From assembly GCA_017848055.1 (NCBI GenBank), contig JAGALZ010000010.1, positions 33,301 through 97,300 of the forward strand: DNA of 64,000 nucleotides, given 5' to 3'. The translations under genes and the position numbers were made by a program. Under the pieces are notes generated by a model that was not told where the DNA came from, did not search any database, and saw only the letters and a list, made by a program, of their open reading frames with translations. Source of the DNA: Oscillospiraceae bacterium (GTDB lineage: Bacteria; Bacillota; Clostridia; Oscillospirales; Ruminococcaceae). Of the stretch, positions 1 to 8,116 are shown one piece after another. How positions within the stretch are numbered: position 1 is the stretch's first letter; the number at the start of each line of letters is the position of its first letter.

Positions 1-167
1 TTTGCATCGATGATGTTCTCCTCGCTGACGTTGTAAACCCTGCCGTTGTTTGCAGTGTAATTGTCAGTGATGATGTTTGTTTCACCCTCAGGTGCGGCAA
101 TGTGTCTTGGACGATATATCTTTGTCCCGTCAAGAGCATCATATATGGGACTTTTCTGCTTATCCAT
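1..167 (-). CDS. N-terminal fragment of an unknown protein
   Basis: An open frame runs from an ATG at 167 on the minus strand off the left edge of the window, giving 55 codons. A strong ribosome site (AGGAAGGGG, 171-179 as read on the minus strand) lies a few bases upstream, which supports this start. The visible N-terminus starts MDKQKSPIYDALDG and is hydrophilic, with no signal peptide or membrane segment. It is not recognised, and no function is assigned from 55 residues. It is divergent from the membrane protein gene that starts at 273, so the 168-272 interval should hold promoters for both; no clear consensus promoter was seen there. Confidence 0.7.
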   Translation of the reverse strand, partial: MDKQKSPIYDALDGTKIYRPRHIAAPEGETNIITDNYTANNGRVYNVSEENIIDA

Positions 168-272
168 ATAACCCCTTCCTTTCTTCTTTATATATTATCT
201 GAAGAAAAGAATAAAGCTATCCCATAAAAAATATACCATAAGATTTATAAATCACCGAAAGGATAATTAAAA

Positions 273-839
273 ATGGCACTTCTTAATAACACACAGCTTC
301 GCAGAAAATCATACCTCAGACTTTTGCTCAGGTATGTCGGCGTTACCTTCATAGGACTCAGCTTTGCACTTTTCTATGTTGTAGCAAGAAAGGGCATGGG
401 CGCATTTGCAAATGTAATATTCTCCTTCTGCACAATCAGCTGTATGCTCTGCCTCTATGCCGATTTGTGTTTAAAGCTCGGCGGAGAAATGGGCGGAAAC
501 GTAAGACTCCATAAGGAAAAAGACTGCCCGAAGCACGGAATGCTGCTGGGAATTCTTTCAACAATACCGTATTATGTTACCTACATAATTCTCGTACTTT
601 CCAAAGCAGGTGTTATAGGAAACTTCTTCGGCTGGTTCAAGCTTATAAATTCGCCGTACCTGCCGCTTCTTGACCTTTTCGGAAAAGCTGATACAAAAGC
701 AGCCGCTATCCCGATTGATTACCTTATTATCTTCGCAATCTTCCCGGTTATCAATATCGTAGTGTGTCACCTTTGCTATAAGATAAGCTACGAGCGTATA
801 GATGTCGCAAAAAAGGTGCTTTATAAAAATAAAGACTGA
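273..839 (+). CDS. Unknown multi-pass membrane protein (188 aa)
   Basis: The start is ATG with an AAAGGA ribosome site about 8 bases upstream. The protein has about four hydrophobic segments (roughly residues 18-40, 45-65, 90-110 and 145-170), with a polar loop rich in Lys and His around residues 75-88 and a basic C-terminus. It is probably an integral membrane protein. No family motif is recognised. It stands alone between a divergent partial gene and the pst operon and is closed by a terminator hairpin at 855-890. Confidence 0.75.
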   Translation: MALLNNTQLRRKSYLRLLLRYVGVTFIGLSFALFYVVARKGMGAFANVIFSFCTISCMLCLYADLCLKLGGEMGGNVRLHKEKDCPKHGMLLGILSTIPYYVTYIILVLSKAGVIGNFFGWFKLINSPYLPLLDLFGKADTKAAAIPIDYLIIFAIFPVINIVVCHLCYKISYERIDVAKKVLYKNKD

Positions 840-854
840 TAAATAATGAAAAAG

Positions 855-890
855 CAGTATCGCATATCAAAGCGGTACTGTTATTTTTTT
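855..890 (+). terminator. Intrinsic terminator after the 188-aa membrane protein
   Basis: A 9-bp stem with one G-T pair (CAGTATCGC / GCGGTACTG) closes an 8-base loop and is followed by TTATTTTTTT. It separates the membrane protein gene from the pst operon. Confidence 0.85.
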
Positions 891-944
891 GCCCGAATTG
901 ATATCAAAACAAAAATCGCAGTCCGCTTAAAATTTGACGCAGAT

Positions 945-988
945 TTTACAAAACTCATCTTTCTGACTTTACAACAGTGCGTTATAAT
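945..988 (+). promoter_or_regulatory. Putative PhoB-type promoter of the pst operon
   Basis: A TATAAT -10 box lies at 983-988 with no good -35 hexamer 17 bases upstream. In its place are two TTTACA elements at 945-950 and 968-973, 23 bases apart, with a weaker middle element; the last ends about 10 bases before the -10. This is the layout expected of an activator-dependent Pho promoter, with direct repeats on successive helical turns. Further TGTAAA (994-999) and TTTACA (1017-1022) copies lie downstream. That the response regulator at 5117 binds here is inference. Confidence 0.5.
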
Positions 989-1041
989 TCAAATGTAAAC
1001 AAAAAAGGCAACCAATTTTACATCTGAAAGGACTTGTATTT

Positions 1042-1842
1042 ATGAAAAAGATTATCAGTATTCTGACAGCAGCACTTATTATGTGCACCACATTTGCAGG
1101 CTGTTCCTCTGAAAAGGAAGCAGTAGCAACAGACGGTTCAACCTCAATGGAAAAGGTTATCGGAGTTTTAGGCGAAACATTTGAAAATGACACAGGAATT
1201 ACAGTTACATATAACCCGACAGGTTCAGGCTCAGGTATCAAGGCTGTAGCCGCAGGAACCTGCGATATCGGACTTTCAAGCCGTGACCTCAAGGACGAGG
1301 AAAAGGAACAGGGCCTCACAGCTACAATCCTCGCTTATGACGGAATTGCAATTATCGTAAACCCCGAAAACCCAATTTCAGACCTTGACGTTGAAACAAT
1401 CGCTAAGATTTATACCGGCGAAATCAAGAACTGGAAGGAAATCGGCGGCAATGACAGCGAAATCGTGCTTATCGGCAGAGAAGCAGGAAGCGGTACCCGT
1501 AATGGCTTTGAATCAATCACAGACACAGAAGACAAGTGCAATTACCGCCAGCAGCTTACCTCTACAGGCGACGTTATCACAACTGTTGCAGGCAATCCTG
1601 CAGCAATCGGCTACGCATCAGTAGCATCCGTAAAGAATAACGTAAAGATGCTTACAGTAGGCGGCGTAGCTCCTACAGAGGATACAATCAAGGACGGCAG
1701 CTATGTTGTTCAGCGTCCGTTTGTGCTCGTAACAAAGACGGATGCAAAGCTTTCAGAGAGCGCACAGAAGTTCTTTGACTACATTACATCTGAAGACGCA
1801 CGAGAAGCAATTTCCTCAGCAGGCGTTGTTGCAGCAAACTAA
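1042..1842 (+). CDS. pstS: Phosphate ABC transporter substrate-binding lipoprotein PstS
   Basis: This is the extracytoplasmic phosphate-binding protein of the Pst high-affinity importer. The N-terminus is a lipoprotein signal peptide with lipobox FAGC and the acylated Cys at residue 21. Typical PBP-like phosphate-binding motifs follow: a DGSTSM segment near residue 31, the SGSGSGIKA loop with the SSRDL motif near residues 61-82, and REAGSGTRNGF near residue 150. At 266 residues it has the normal length for Clostridia. An AAAGGA ribosome site precedes the ATG. It is the first gene of pstSCAB-phoU, about 60 bases before pstC, and a Pho-box-like promoter lies upstream. Confidence 0.96.
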   Translation: MKKIISILTAALIMCTTFAGCSSEKEAVATDGSTSMEKVIGVLGETFENDTGITVTYNPTGSGSGIKAVAAGTCDIGLSSRDLKDEEKEQGLTATILAYDGIAIIVNPENPISDLDVETIAKIYTGEIKNWKEIGGNDSEIVLIGREAGSGTRNGFESITDTEDKCNYRQQLTSTGDVITTVAGNPAAIGYASVASVKNNVKMLTVGGVAPTEDTIKDGSYVVQRPFVLVTKTDAKLSESAQKFFDYITSEDAREAISSAGVVAAN

Positions 1843-1904
1843 GAATATATCAGACGGCGATGCGGCAGAATTCTGTCGCATAATGCCATATACGGAGCAT
1901 ACTT

Positions 1905-2768
1905 ATGAAGAAAAATAAAATGATAGAAAGAGCCATTCACGGCGTGTTTCTCATACTCGGGCTGCTGACAGTAGGCTGTGTATTGCTGATAACGGTATAT
2001 CTTGTAATTTCCGGTATACCGGCTATAACTGAGATAGGATTTTTCGACTTTCTTTTCGGTACGCAGTGGGCATCAACTGCCGAGGAGCCGGAATACGGGA
2101 TACTGCCCTTTATATTGACAAGCGTTTACGGAACGGCAGGAGCTATCCTTATCGGCGTTCCTGTAGGATTTTTTGCGGCAGTATACCTATCAAAGCTTGC
2201 AAACCCAAAGGTAAAAGCCTTTATGGAAGGTGCTGTAAGTCTGCTTGCAGGTATTCCATCGGTCGTTTATGGTCTGGTGGGTATGCTGGTGCTTGTGCCT
2301 GCCGTGCGTGAAATATTTGATATTCCCGACGGCGCAAGCTTGTTTTCGGCAATCATAGTTCTTGCAATTATGATTTTGCCGTCAATTATCAAGGTGTCTA
2401 TGACTGCCCTTGAAGCTGTACCAAAGGAGTATGAGGACGCATCTTTAGCACTCGGTGCAACGCCTGTGGAAACATATTTCAGAGTTTCCGTCCCTGCTGC
2501 AAAAAGCGGAATTGCAGCGGCTGTCGTGCTTGGCGTGGGACGTGCGATAGGTGAAGCAATGGCAGTTATGATGGTATCGGGAAATGCTCCCAATATGCCA
2601 TCGCTTTTCCAGAGTGTGCGTTTTCTCACAACCGCCGTTGCAAGCGAAATGTCCTATTCGAGCGGACTTCAGCAGCAGGCACTTTTCTCAATTGCACTGG
2701 TGTTGTTCCTCTTTATAATGCTTATAAACGCAACCTTAAATTTCTTTCTTAAAAAGGAGAAAGACTGA
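1905..2768 (+). CDS. pstC: Phosphate ABC transporter permease PstC
   Basis: This is one of the two membrane subunits that form the phosphate channel with PstA. It has 287 residues and about six hydrophobic helices. The N-terminal cytoplasmic stub is followed by a membrane segment at about 15-38, and the permease core includes the EAA-type loop around residues 165-205 (ALEAVPKEYEDASLALGAT, then the GRAIGEAMAV motif). It sits between pstS and pstA, and its stop codon overlaps the pstA start by one base (TGATG), which suggests translational coupling. Confidence 0.95.
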   Translation: MKKNKMIERAIHGVFLILGLLTVGCVLLITVYLVISGIPAITEIGFFDFLFGTQWASTAEEPEYGILPFILTSVYGTAGAILIGVPVGFFAAVYLSKLANPKVKAFMEGAVSLLAGIPSVVYGLVGMLVLVPAVREIFDIPDGASLFSAIIVLAIMILPSIIKVSMTALEAVPKEYEDASLALGATPVETYFRVSVPAAKSGIAAAVVLGVGRAIGEAMAVMMVSGNAPNMPSLFQSVRFLTTAVASEMSYSSGLQQQALFSIALVLFLFIMLINATLNFFLKKEKD

Positions 2769-3619
2769 TGCTTAACAGAAGAAGAAAAGCCTATATCGGC
2801 ATTATGAAAGCCGCAATGTATATATCAACAGGACTTACTGCGGCACTTGTTATATTCCTTGTAGCGTATGTTTTCATAAAGGGTATTCCTAATATTACAT
2901 GGGAGCTTTTGTCCACAAAACCAAGCTACATAAGCGGAAGAATAGGTATTCTCCCCGATGTTGTAAATACGCTTTATATCGTCTTGGCAACACTTGTCTT
3001 TGTTATTCCTCTTGGTGTGGGTGCGGCGATATATCTTACAGAATACGCAAAAAACAAAAAGCTTGTCGGTGTTATCGAATATGCCGCAGAAACGCTTTCA
3101 GGTATTCCGTCAATCATATACGGCCTTGTAGGTATGCTGTTTTTCTGCCAGTTCTTAGGATTTAAAACTTCGCTTTTAGCAGGCTCGCTGACCCTTGTGA
3201 TTATGAATCTGCCGACAGTAATGCGTACAACCCAGGAGAGCCTTAAAACAGTACCTCAGAGTTACCGTGACGGTGCATTCGGACTCGGTGCAGGAAAGTG
3301 GAGAGTAATAAGAACTGTCGTACTCCCTGGCTGTGTTGACGGAGTTATCACAGGCTGTATCCTGTCAATAGGACGAATTTTAGGCGAGTCTGCGGCACTG
3401 CTCTTTACAGCAGGCTTTGCCCACGCTCTGAACGGAGTTTTAGAGGGACTTACTTCTCCGGGTGCTTCTCTTACCGTTGCCCTTTACGTCTACGCAAAGG
3501 AGGAAGGCGAGTTCGGAGTAGCATTCGCAATAGCGGCGATACTTATGATTTTAACACTTCTGATAAATTTCTCTGCAACTCTTGTCAGCAGATATTTTGC
3601 AAAAAAGCGTGAGCTCTGA
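2768..3619 (+). CDS. pstA: Phosphate ABC transporter permease PstA
   Basis: This is the second membrane subunit of the Pst importer, 283 residues with about six transmembrane helices. The family motif [16 protein letters not shown] lies at about residues 112-127, and the EAA loop ([19 protein letters not shown]) lies near residue 158, followed by [17 protein letters not shown]. It starts inside the pstC stop codon and ends 17 bases before pstB. It should work with PstB as the ATPase and PstS as the receptor. Confidence 0.95.
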   Translation: MLNRRRKAYIGIMKAAMYISTGLTAALVIFLVAYVFIKGIPNITWELLSTKPSYISGRIGILPDVVNTLYIVLATLVFVIPLGVGAAIYLTEYAKNKKLVGVIEYAAETLSGIPSIIYGLVGMLFFCQFLGFKTSLLAGSLTLVIMNLPTVMRTTQESLKTVPQSYRDGAFGLGAGKWRVIRTVVLPGCVDGVITGCILSIGRILGESAALLFTAGFAHALNGVLEGLTSPGASLTVALYVYAKEEGEFGVAFAIAAILMILTLLINFSATLVSRYFAKKREL

Positions 3620-3636
3620 TAGGAAGGAATGATACA

Positions 3637-4392
3637 ATGAGCGATATAATGACAGCTAAAGACCTGAATCTGTGGTATGACCAGACACAGGCACTTAAAA
3701 ATGTGAATATTACTATTCCTGAAAAAAGCATAACTGCTTTTATCGGACCTTCGGGCTGTGGAAAGTCTACATTTCTCAAGACCTTGAACCGTATGAATGA
3801 CCTTATTCCTACGGTTAAGATAACGGGTGAGGTCTGCTATAACGGACAGAATATCTATGACAGCAGTGTTGATGTAAATGAGCTTCGTCGTGAAATCGGA
3901 ATGGTCTTCCAGAAGCCTAATCCTTTTCCTATGAGCATTTACGACAACATTGCCTATGGACCTCGTACACACGGGATAAAGTCAAAGGTTAAGCTTGATG
4001 AGATCGTTGAGCAGTCTCTCCGTGACGCGGCTATCTGGGACGAAGTAAAGGACAGACTGAAGAAAAACGCCCTCGGAATGTCGGGCGGTCAGCAGCAGAG
4101 GTTATGTATTGCAAGAGCACTTGCGGTAAAGCCAAAAATTCTCCTTATGGATGAGCCGACATCTGCCCTTGACCCTATCTCAACATCGAGAATAGAGGAG
4201 CTTGCAATCGAGCTAAAAAAGAATTATACCATTGTTATAGTGACACACAATATGCAGCAGGCTGTGCGAATTTCAGATAATACGGCATTCTTTCTGCTGG
4301 GTGAGCTTATCGAATACGGAGAAACCGAAAAACTGTTCTCACAGCCGATTGATAAGCGTACTGAAGATTATATTACAGGAAGGTTTGGATAA
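3637..4392 (+). CDS. pstB: Phosphate ABC transporter ATP-binding protein PstB
   Basis: This is the cytoplasmic ATPase of the Pst system, 251 residues and the usual size. Walker [10 protein letters not shown] is at 37-45, the Q-loop is in [10 protein letters not shown], the ABC signature MSGGQQQRL starts at 148, and Walker B LLMDEP is at 169-174 followed by the H-loop THNMQQA. PstB-specific features such as the [13 protein letters not shown] segment after Walker A are present. An AGGAAGGA ribosome site precedes the ATG. The stop overlaps the phoU start (TAATG), so the two are probably translationally coupled. Confidence 0.97.
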   Translation: MSDIMTAKDLNLWYDQTQALKNVNITIPEKSITAFIGPSGCGKSTFLKTLNRMNDLIPTVKITGEVCYNGQNIYDSSVDVNELRREIGMVFQKPNPFPMSIYDNIAYGPRTHGIKSKVKLDEIVEQSLRDAAIWDEVKDRLKKNALGMSGGQQQRLCIARALAVKPKILLMDEPTSALDPISTSRIEELAIELKKNYTIVIVTHNMQQAVRISDNTAFFLLGELIEYGETEKLFSQPIDKRTEDYITGRFG

Positions 4393-5036
4393 TGAGAAGC
4401 AGATTTGATGAACAGCTTAGTATACTTAATACTGAAATGATAGAAATGGGCGCACTCTGCGAGGAGGCTATTGCCCTTGCATCAAAAGCACTTACCACAG
4501 GGGATGTCACACTCTCTGAAAACGTGTCGGCAATTTCATCTGATATCGACCACAAGGAACGTGATATTGAAGCACGCTGCATGAAATTACTTTTACAGCA
4601 GCAGCCCGTCGCAAGAGATTTAAGACAGATTTCTGCCGCACTTAAAATGATAACCGATATGGAGCGTATCGGCGACCAGGCAGAGGATATTGCCGAGATA
4701 ATAACCTTTCTTGATGGCAGAACAGCCGAAGAAACAGTGCATATCTGTGATATGGCTGCCGAAACAATTTCAATGGTAACAGACAGTGTTGACGCTTTCG
4801 TAAAAATGGATATCGGACTTGCAAAGGCTGTTATTACCCATGATGACAAGGTCGACGAGTATTTTGACAAGATTAAGAGCAGCCTTATTAAAATGATTGC
4901 CCGAAGCCCCGAAAACGGCGAGTATTTACTCGACATGCTGATGATAGCAAAGTATTTTGAACGTATCGGCGACCATGCAACAAATATTGCCGAATGGGTG
5001 ATTTTCTCGGTAACAGGCGAACATAAAGACTCATAA
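4392..5036 (+). CDS. phoU: Phosphate signalling and transport regulator PhoU
   Basis: PhoU links the Pst transporter to the PhoR sensor and restrains Pho signalling when phosphate is plentiful. The 214-residue protein is all helical, with two PhoU repeats. The metal-binding signature appears twice: MERIGDQAEDIAE around residue 93 and FERIGDHATNIAE around residue 193. It directly follows pstB with an overlapping start and precedes the phoB/phoR pair by about 80 bases, the arrangement expected for a complete Pho module. Confidence 0.96.
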   Translation: MRSRFDEQLSILNTEMIEMGALCEEAIALASKALTTGDVTLSENVSAISSDIDHKERDIEARCMKLLLQQQPVARDLRQISAALKMITDMERIGDQAEDIAEIITFLDGRTAEETVHICDMAAETISMVTDSVDAFVKMDIGLAKAVITHDDKVDEYFDKIKSSLIKMIARSPENGEYLLDMLMIAKYFERIGDHATNIAEWVIFSVTGEHKDS

Positions 5037-5044
5037 CAGGTAAG

Positions 5045-5076
5045 CCGCCATATACCTGCCTCGGTATATGCGGCGG
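5045..5076 (+). other. Stable hairpin between phoU and the response regulator gene
   Basis: CCGCCATATACC pairs with GGTATATGCGGCGG (two-base bulge) around a 6-base loop. No T-run follows, so it is not a standard terminator. It could limit read-through from pst-phoU into phoBR or mark an RNA-processing site. Confidence 0.5.
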
Positions 5077-5116
5077 TGCAGAACTCTTACAGATTTTCTC
5101 AAAGGAGTTGATTTAT

Positions 5117-5797
5117 ATGATATGGTGCGTTGAAGACGATGCGAGTATCCGTGATATAGAGGTTTACGCCTTGCAGTCAATAGGGCTTGAAGCAAAGGGC
5201 TTTGAGGATGGTAGGAGCTTTCTTTCCGCACTCAGAACGGAGCTTCCCGACCTTGTTATTCTTGATGTGATGTTACCCGAAACAGACGGAATCGAGCTTT
5301 TGAAAATATTAAAAAGCACAGCTGAATATGTTGATATACCTGTTATCATGGCAACCGCAAGAGGTACTGAATTTGATAAGGTGCGCGGGCTTGACCTCGG
5401 TGCCGACGACTATCTCGTAAAGCCATTCGGAATGATGGAAATGATTTCAAGGGTAAAGGCGGTTATGCGCCGCTGTAAGCCCAAAACAGTAATCCGTGTT
5501 CTGCAAGTTGACGGGCTTTCTCTTAATCTTGACAAGCGTACCGTAACGATAAACGGCGAAAAGATTTCGCTTACATACAAGGAGTTTGAACTCCTTTCGC
5601 TTTTTATGAAAAACGTGGGGCTTGTATTTTCAAGGGATACGCTCTATAACGAGATATGGGGTTCTGATTTTATCGGTGAAACCAGAACAGTTGATATGCA
5701 TATCAGAACGCTTCGTCAGAAGCTCGGAGAATATGGTGAAATGATTGAAACTGTACGTCACGTAGGTTACAAGTTCGGAGGTAGCTATGACAAGTAA
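5117..5797 (+). CDS. phoB: PhoB/PhoP-type response regulator, OmpR family
   Basis: This is a DNA-binding response regulator, 226 residues from the ATG at 5117; that start sits 9 bases after AAAGGAG, better placed than the in-frame TTG at 5108. The receiver domain has the acidic pocket EDD (6-8), the phospho-acceptor D50 in VILDVMLPE, and the conserved Lys in LVKPFG. The C-terminal winged-helix domain has the typical LTYKEFELLSLF and TVDMHIRTLRQKLG segments. It overlaps the kinase gene by 11 bases. Its position after pstSCAB-phoU indicates phosphate control. The N-terminus is short, with Trp at position 3 where many relatives have Lys-Ile-Leu. Confidence 0.92.
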   Translation: MIWCVEDDASIRDIEVYALQSIGLEAKGFEDGRSFLSALRTELPDLVILDVMLPETDGIELLKILKSTAEYVDIPVIMATARGTEFDKVRGLDLGADDYLVKPFGMMEMISRVKAVMRRCKPKTVIRVLQVDGLSLNLDKRTVTINGEKISLTYKEFELLSLFMKNVGLVFSRDTLYNEIWGSDFIGETRTVDMHIRTLRQKLGEYGEMIETVRHVGYKFGGSYDK

Positions 5798-7445
5798 AAT
5801 TTTTCGTTCTATTTTTGCCACATCGCTCATTGTGCTTCTGGCAACTCTTACGATAATAACAACTTTTCTGTATGATTATTTCACAAATATTCAGATAAGT
5901 CAGATTAAAGATGAGCTTTCCATTGCCTCTGTCGGTACAGAGCAATCAGGCGAAGAATACCTCAAAAACCTGAAATCCGATAACTTCCGCTTGACCTGGG
6001 TGGCAAGTGACGGTACGGTTCTTTTTGATTCTCAAGCGGATAAATCTGTTATGGACAACCACCTTGACCGAGAGGAAATAGCAGAAGCATTTGAAACAGG
6101 AAAGGGCAGCAGCTCACGTCATTCTGCGACTCTTATGGAAAAAACACTTTATGAGGCAGTTCTCCTTTCAGATGGAACAGTGCTTCGTATATCTGTAAAC
6201 CGTGCAAGCGGATTTGTTCTGCTTTTAGGAATGATGCACCCGGTTATTATCGTAATAGTAATTGCAATTATAATTTCAATAGTTCTTGCACATAAAATGT
6301 CAAAACGGATAACCGAGCCACTCAATCAGCTTGACCTTGATAATCCGGCAGATAACGATGCTTACGAAGAAATCGCACCGCTTCTCAGCCGTATCCATAA
6401 GCAGAATATGAAGATTGAGCGCAAGGCATCAGAGCTAAGCCGCAGAAAAGATGAGTTCGAGCTTATCACAAAGAATATGCACGAAGGGCTCCTGCTGCTT
6501 GATAGAAACAAAAATATCCTTACAATAAATTCAGCGGCAATGACTATTTTTGACGCAGATAAAAATTGTGTTGGCAGAGAATTCCTGACAATAAACCGCC
6601 GACACGAAATAACCTCTGCAATCGAAAAAGCACTTGCGGACGGACATGCACAAATCCGTGCAAGCCTTAATGAAAAGGAATATCAATTCGATATAAGCCG
6701 AATTGAAACAGACGGAGAAACAGTCGGTGCGGCAATCTTAGTGTTTGATATAACCGAGCAGGCTGACGCTGAAAGACTTCGCAGAGAATTTACTGCAAAT
6801 GTTTCACACGAGCTTAAAACCCCGCTTCATACTATTACAGGAAGTGCAGAGCTTATAGAAAACGGACTTGTAAAGCAGGAGGATATGCCACGCTTTGTAG
6901 GTCATATCCGAAAGGAAGCAACACGGCTTGTGGCGCTTGTAGAGGACATTATAAGACTTTCCCAGCTTGACGAACAGACGGAGCTGCCGAAGGAAGATGT
7001 TTCACTTTATGAGGTCGCAAATGAGGTCTGCGATGTTCTCCGTGTCGGAGCAGATGAAAAGGATATCACGCTTTCGGTATCGGGCGATAATGGAAATGTC
7101 TGCGGCGTAAAGCATCTGCTTTTTGAAGTTATCTATAACCTTTGTGACAACAGTATCAAGTATACCCCCGACGGTGGCAGGGTCGAAATTAGTGTTTCGG
7201 AAACACCGAAGGAAGTTTCGCTCAGCGTTTGCGATAACGGAATAGGTATCGCCCCTCAGCACCACACAAGAATTTTTGAACGCTTTTACAGAGTTGATAA
7301 GAGCCATTCGAAAAAATCAGGCGGAACGGGTCTCGGACTTTCTATTGTTAAACACGCTGTTTCTTATCACGGCGGGAGAATCGAAATTCAGAGCGAGTTG
7401 AATAGGGGAACGACTGTTACAGTCGTTTTGCCGAAAAGCAAATAA
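5787..7445 (+). CDS. phoR: PhoR-type sensor histidine kinase
   Basis: This is a membrane histidine kinase of 552 residues, partner of the overlapping response regulator. Two membrane helices (about 10-30 and 148-170) flank an extracytoplasmic domain. A linker and a PAS-like segment (about 220-325) follow. HisKA has VSHELKTPLH with the phospho-accepting His341, and the HATPase domain has N-box NLCDNSIKYT, G1 VCDNGIGI and G2 GGTGLGLSIVKH. The layout matches the Gram-positive PhoR/WalK group, and the locus supports PhoR. A terminator follows at 7450-7485. Confidence 0.93.
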   Translation: MTSKIFRSIFATSLIVLLATLTIITTFLYDYFTNIQISQIKDELSIASVGTEQSGEEYLKNLKSDNFRLTWVASDGTVLFDSQADKSVMDNHLDREEIAEAFETGKGSSSRHSATLMEKTLYEAVLLSDGTVLRISVNRASGFVLLLGMMHPVIIVIVIAIIISIVLAHKMSKRITEPLNQLDLDNPADNDAYEEIAPLLSRIHKQNMKIERKASELSRRKDEFELITKNMHEGLLLLDRNKNILTINSAAMTIFDADKNCVGREFLTINRRHEITSAIEKALADGHAQIRASLNEKEYQFDISRIETDGETVGAAILVFDITEQADAERLRREFTANVSHELKTPLHTITGSAELIENGLVKQEDMPRFVGHIRKEATRLVALVEDIIRLSQLDEQTELPKEDVSLYEVANEVCDVLRVGADEKDITLSVSGDNGNVCGVKHLLFEVIYNLCDNSIKYTPDGGRVEISVSETPKEVSLSVCDNGIGIAPQHHTRIFERFYRVDKSHSKKSGGTGLGLSIVKHAVSYHGGRIEIQSELNRGTTVTVVLPKSK

Positions 7446-7449
7446 ATTC

Positions 7450-7485
7450 AAGCGGTCGAGAATATGTCGGCCGCTTATATTTTTA
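7450..7485 (+). terminator. Terminator of the Pho operon
   Basis: A 10-bp stem (AAGCGGTCGA / TCGGCCGCTT, one G-T pair) with a 7-base loop is followed by ATATTTTTA. The remaining interval to 7639 holds no gene. It contains a distant inverted repeat (AGGTTGCG...CGCAACCT, about 7526-7583) of unknown meaning. Confidence 0.8.
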
Positions 7486-7639
7486 GTGAAACGGGCATAT
7501 TGTATTCTGCCAGTGCATAAAGGCAGAGGTTGCGACGAGTTTTCGACAAAAGAGGAAGGCTGCATAGGATTTCTACGCAACCTTTCGATAGATATGATAA
7601 AACCTCTTGAACGGCTGTTTTAGTAAGACAGGGAAAATC

Positions 7640-7813
7640 TTACTGCATCATCGAGCCTAAGTCGTCCATAACATCACCGATAGCCTTGATAGCCCTTGCG
7701 GTGTTGGACTTGAGCTTGCGTTTTTCCTTTGCAGAGGAATTTGCAACAGTGTATGCAACCGCACCCGCAGTCATTCCCACAGCCACACCCTTTGCAATAG
7801 ATGAAAGCTTCAT
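7640..7813 (-). CDS. Small basic hypothetical protein (57 aa)
   Basis: An ATG at 7813 on the minus strand is preceded by a good AAAGGAG ribosome site, and the frame runs 57 codons to a TAA at 7640. The product starts MKLSSIAKGVAVGMTAGAVA: a Gly/Ala-rich hydrophobic stretch (about residues 6-27) is followed by a Lys/Arg-rich segment and an acidic, Met-rich end. This recalls small membrane-anchored YtxH-like proteins, but the match is weak. A GCCCGAAAAATCCGGGC hairpin lies just before the ribosome site. The gene is convergent with phoR. Confidence 0.7.
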   Translation of the reverse strand: MKLSSIAKGVAVGMTAGAVAYTVANSSAKEKRKLKSNTARAIKAIGDVMDDLGSMMQ

Positions 7814-8017
7814 AGATTTACAGCTCCTTTCGCCCGGATTTTTCGGGCATTTTTATTTTGCATTTGACGCATAATTATTATGTGAACTGTATTGTTTATA
7901 ATTCAAAAGTAAAAAAGCTAAATTCTGTGAATTGCATTGTCTGTACAGAAAAACTTAAAATCCGTTAAAATGCCACAAATCATAGCTTCGGTTTTGTAAA
8001 GTTTGTTAATCTGAATA

Positions 8018-8046
8018 TTGACTTTGCAAAGCGTTTTAGGTATTAT
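8018..8046 (+). promoter_or_regulatory. Promoter of the cation/proton antiporter gene
   Basis: TTGACT (8018-8023), a 17-base spacer and TATTAT (8041-8046), overlapping TATAAT 3 bases on. The leader then forms an AAGCCG/CGGCTT hairpin followed by ATTTTATT (about 8057-8085), which resembles a weak terminator ahead of the gene. Confidence 0.65.
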
Positions 8047-8116
8047 AATTATAGTGTAAGCCGTTACTGTTTCTGCGGCTTATTTTATTGTGTTTTGAGA
8101 AAGAGAGATTTTTTGT

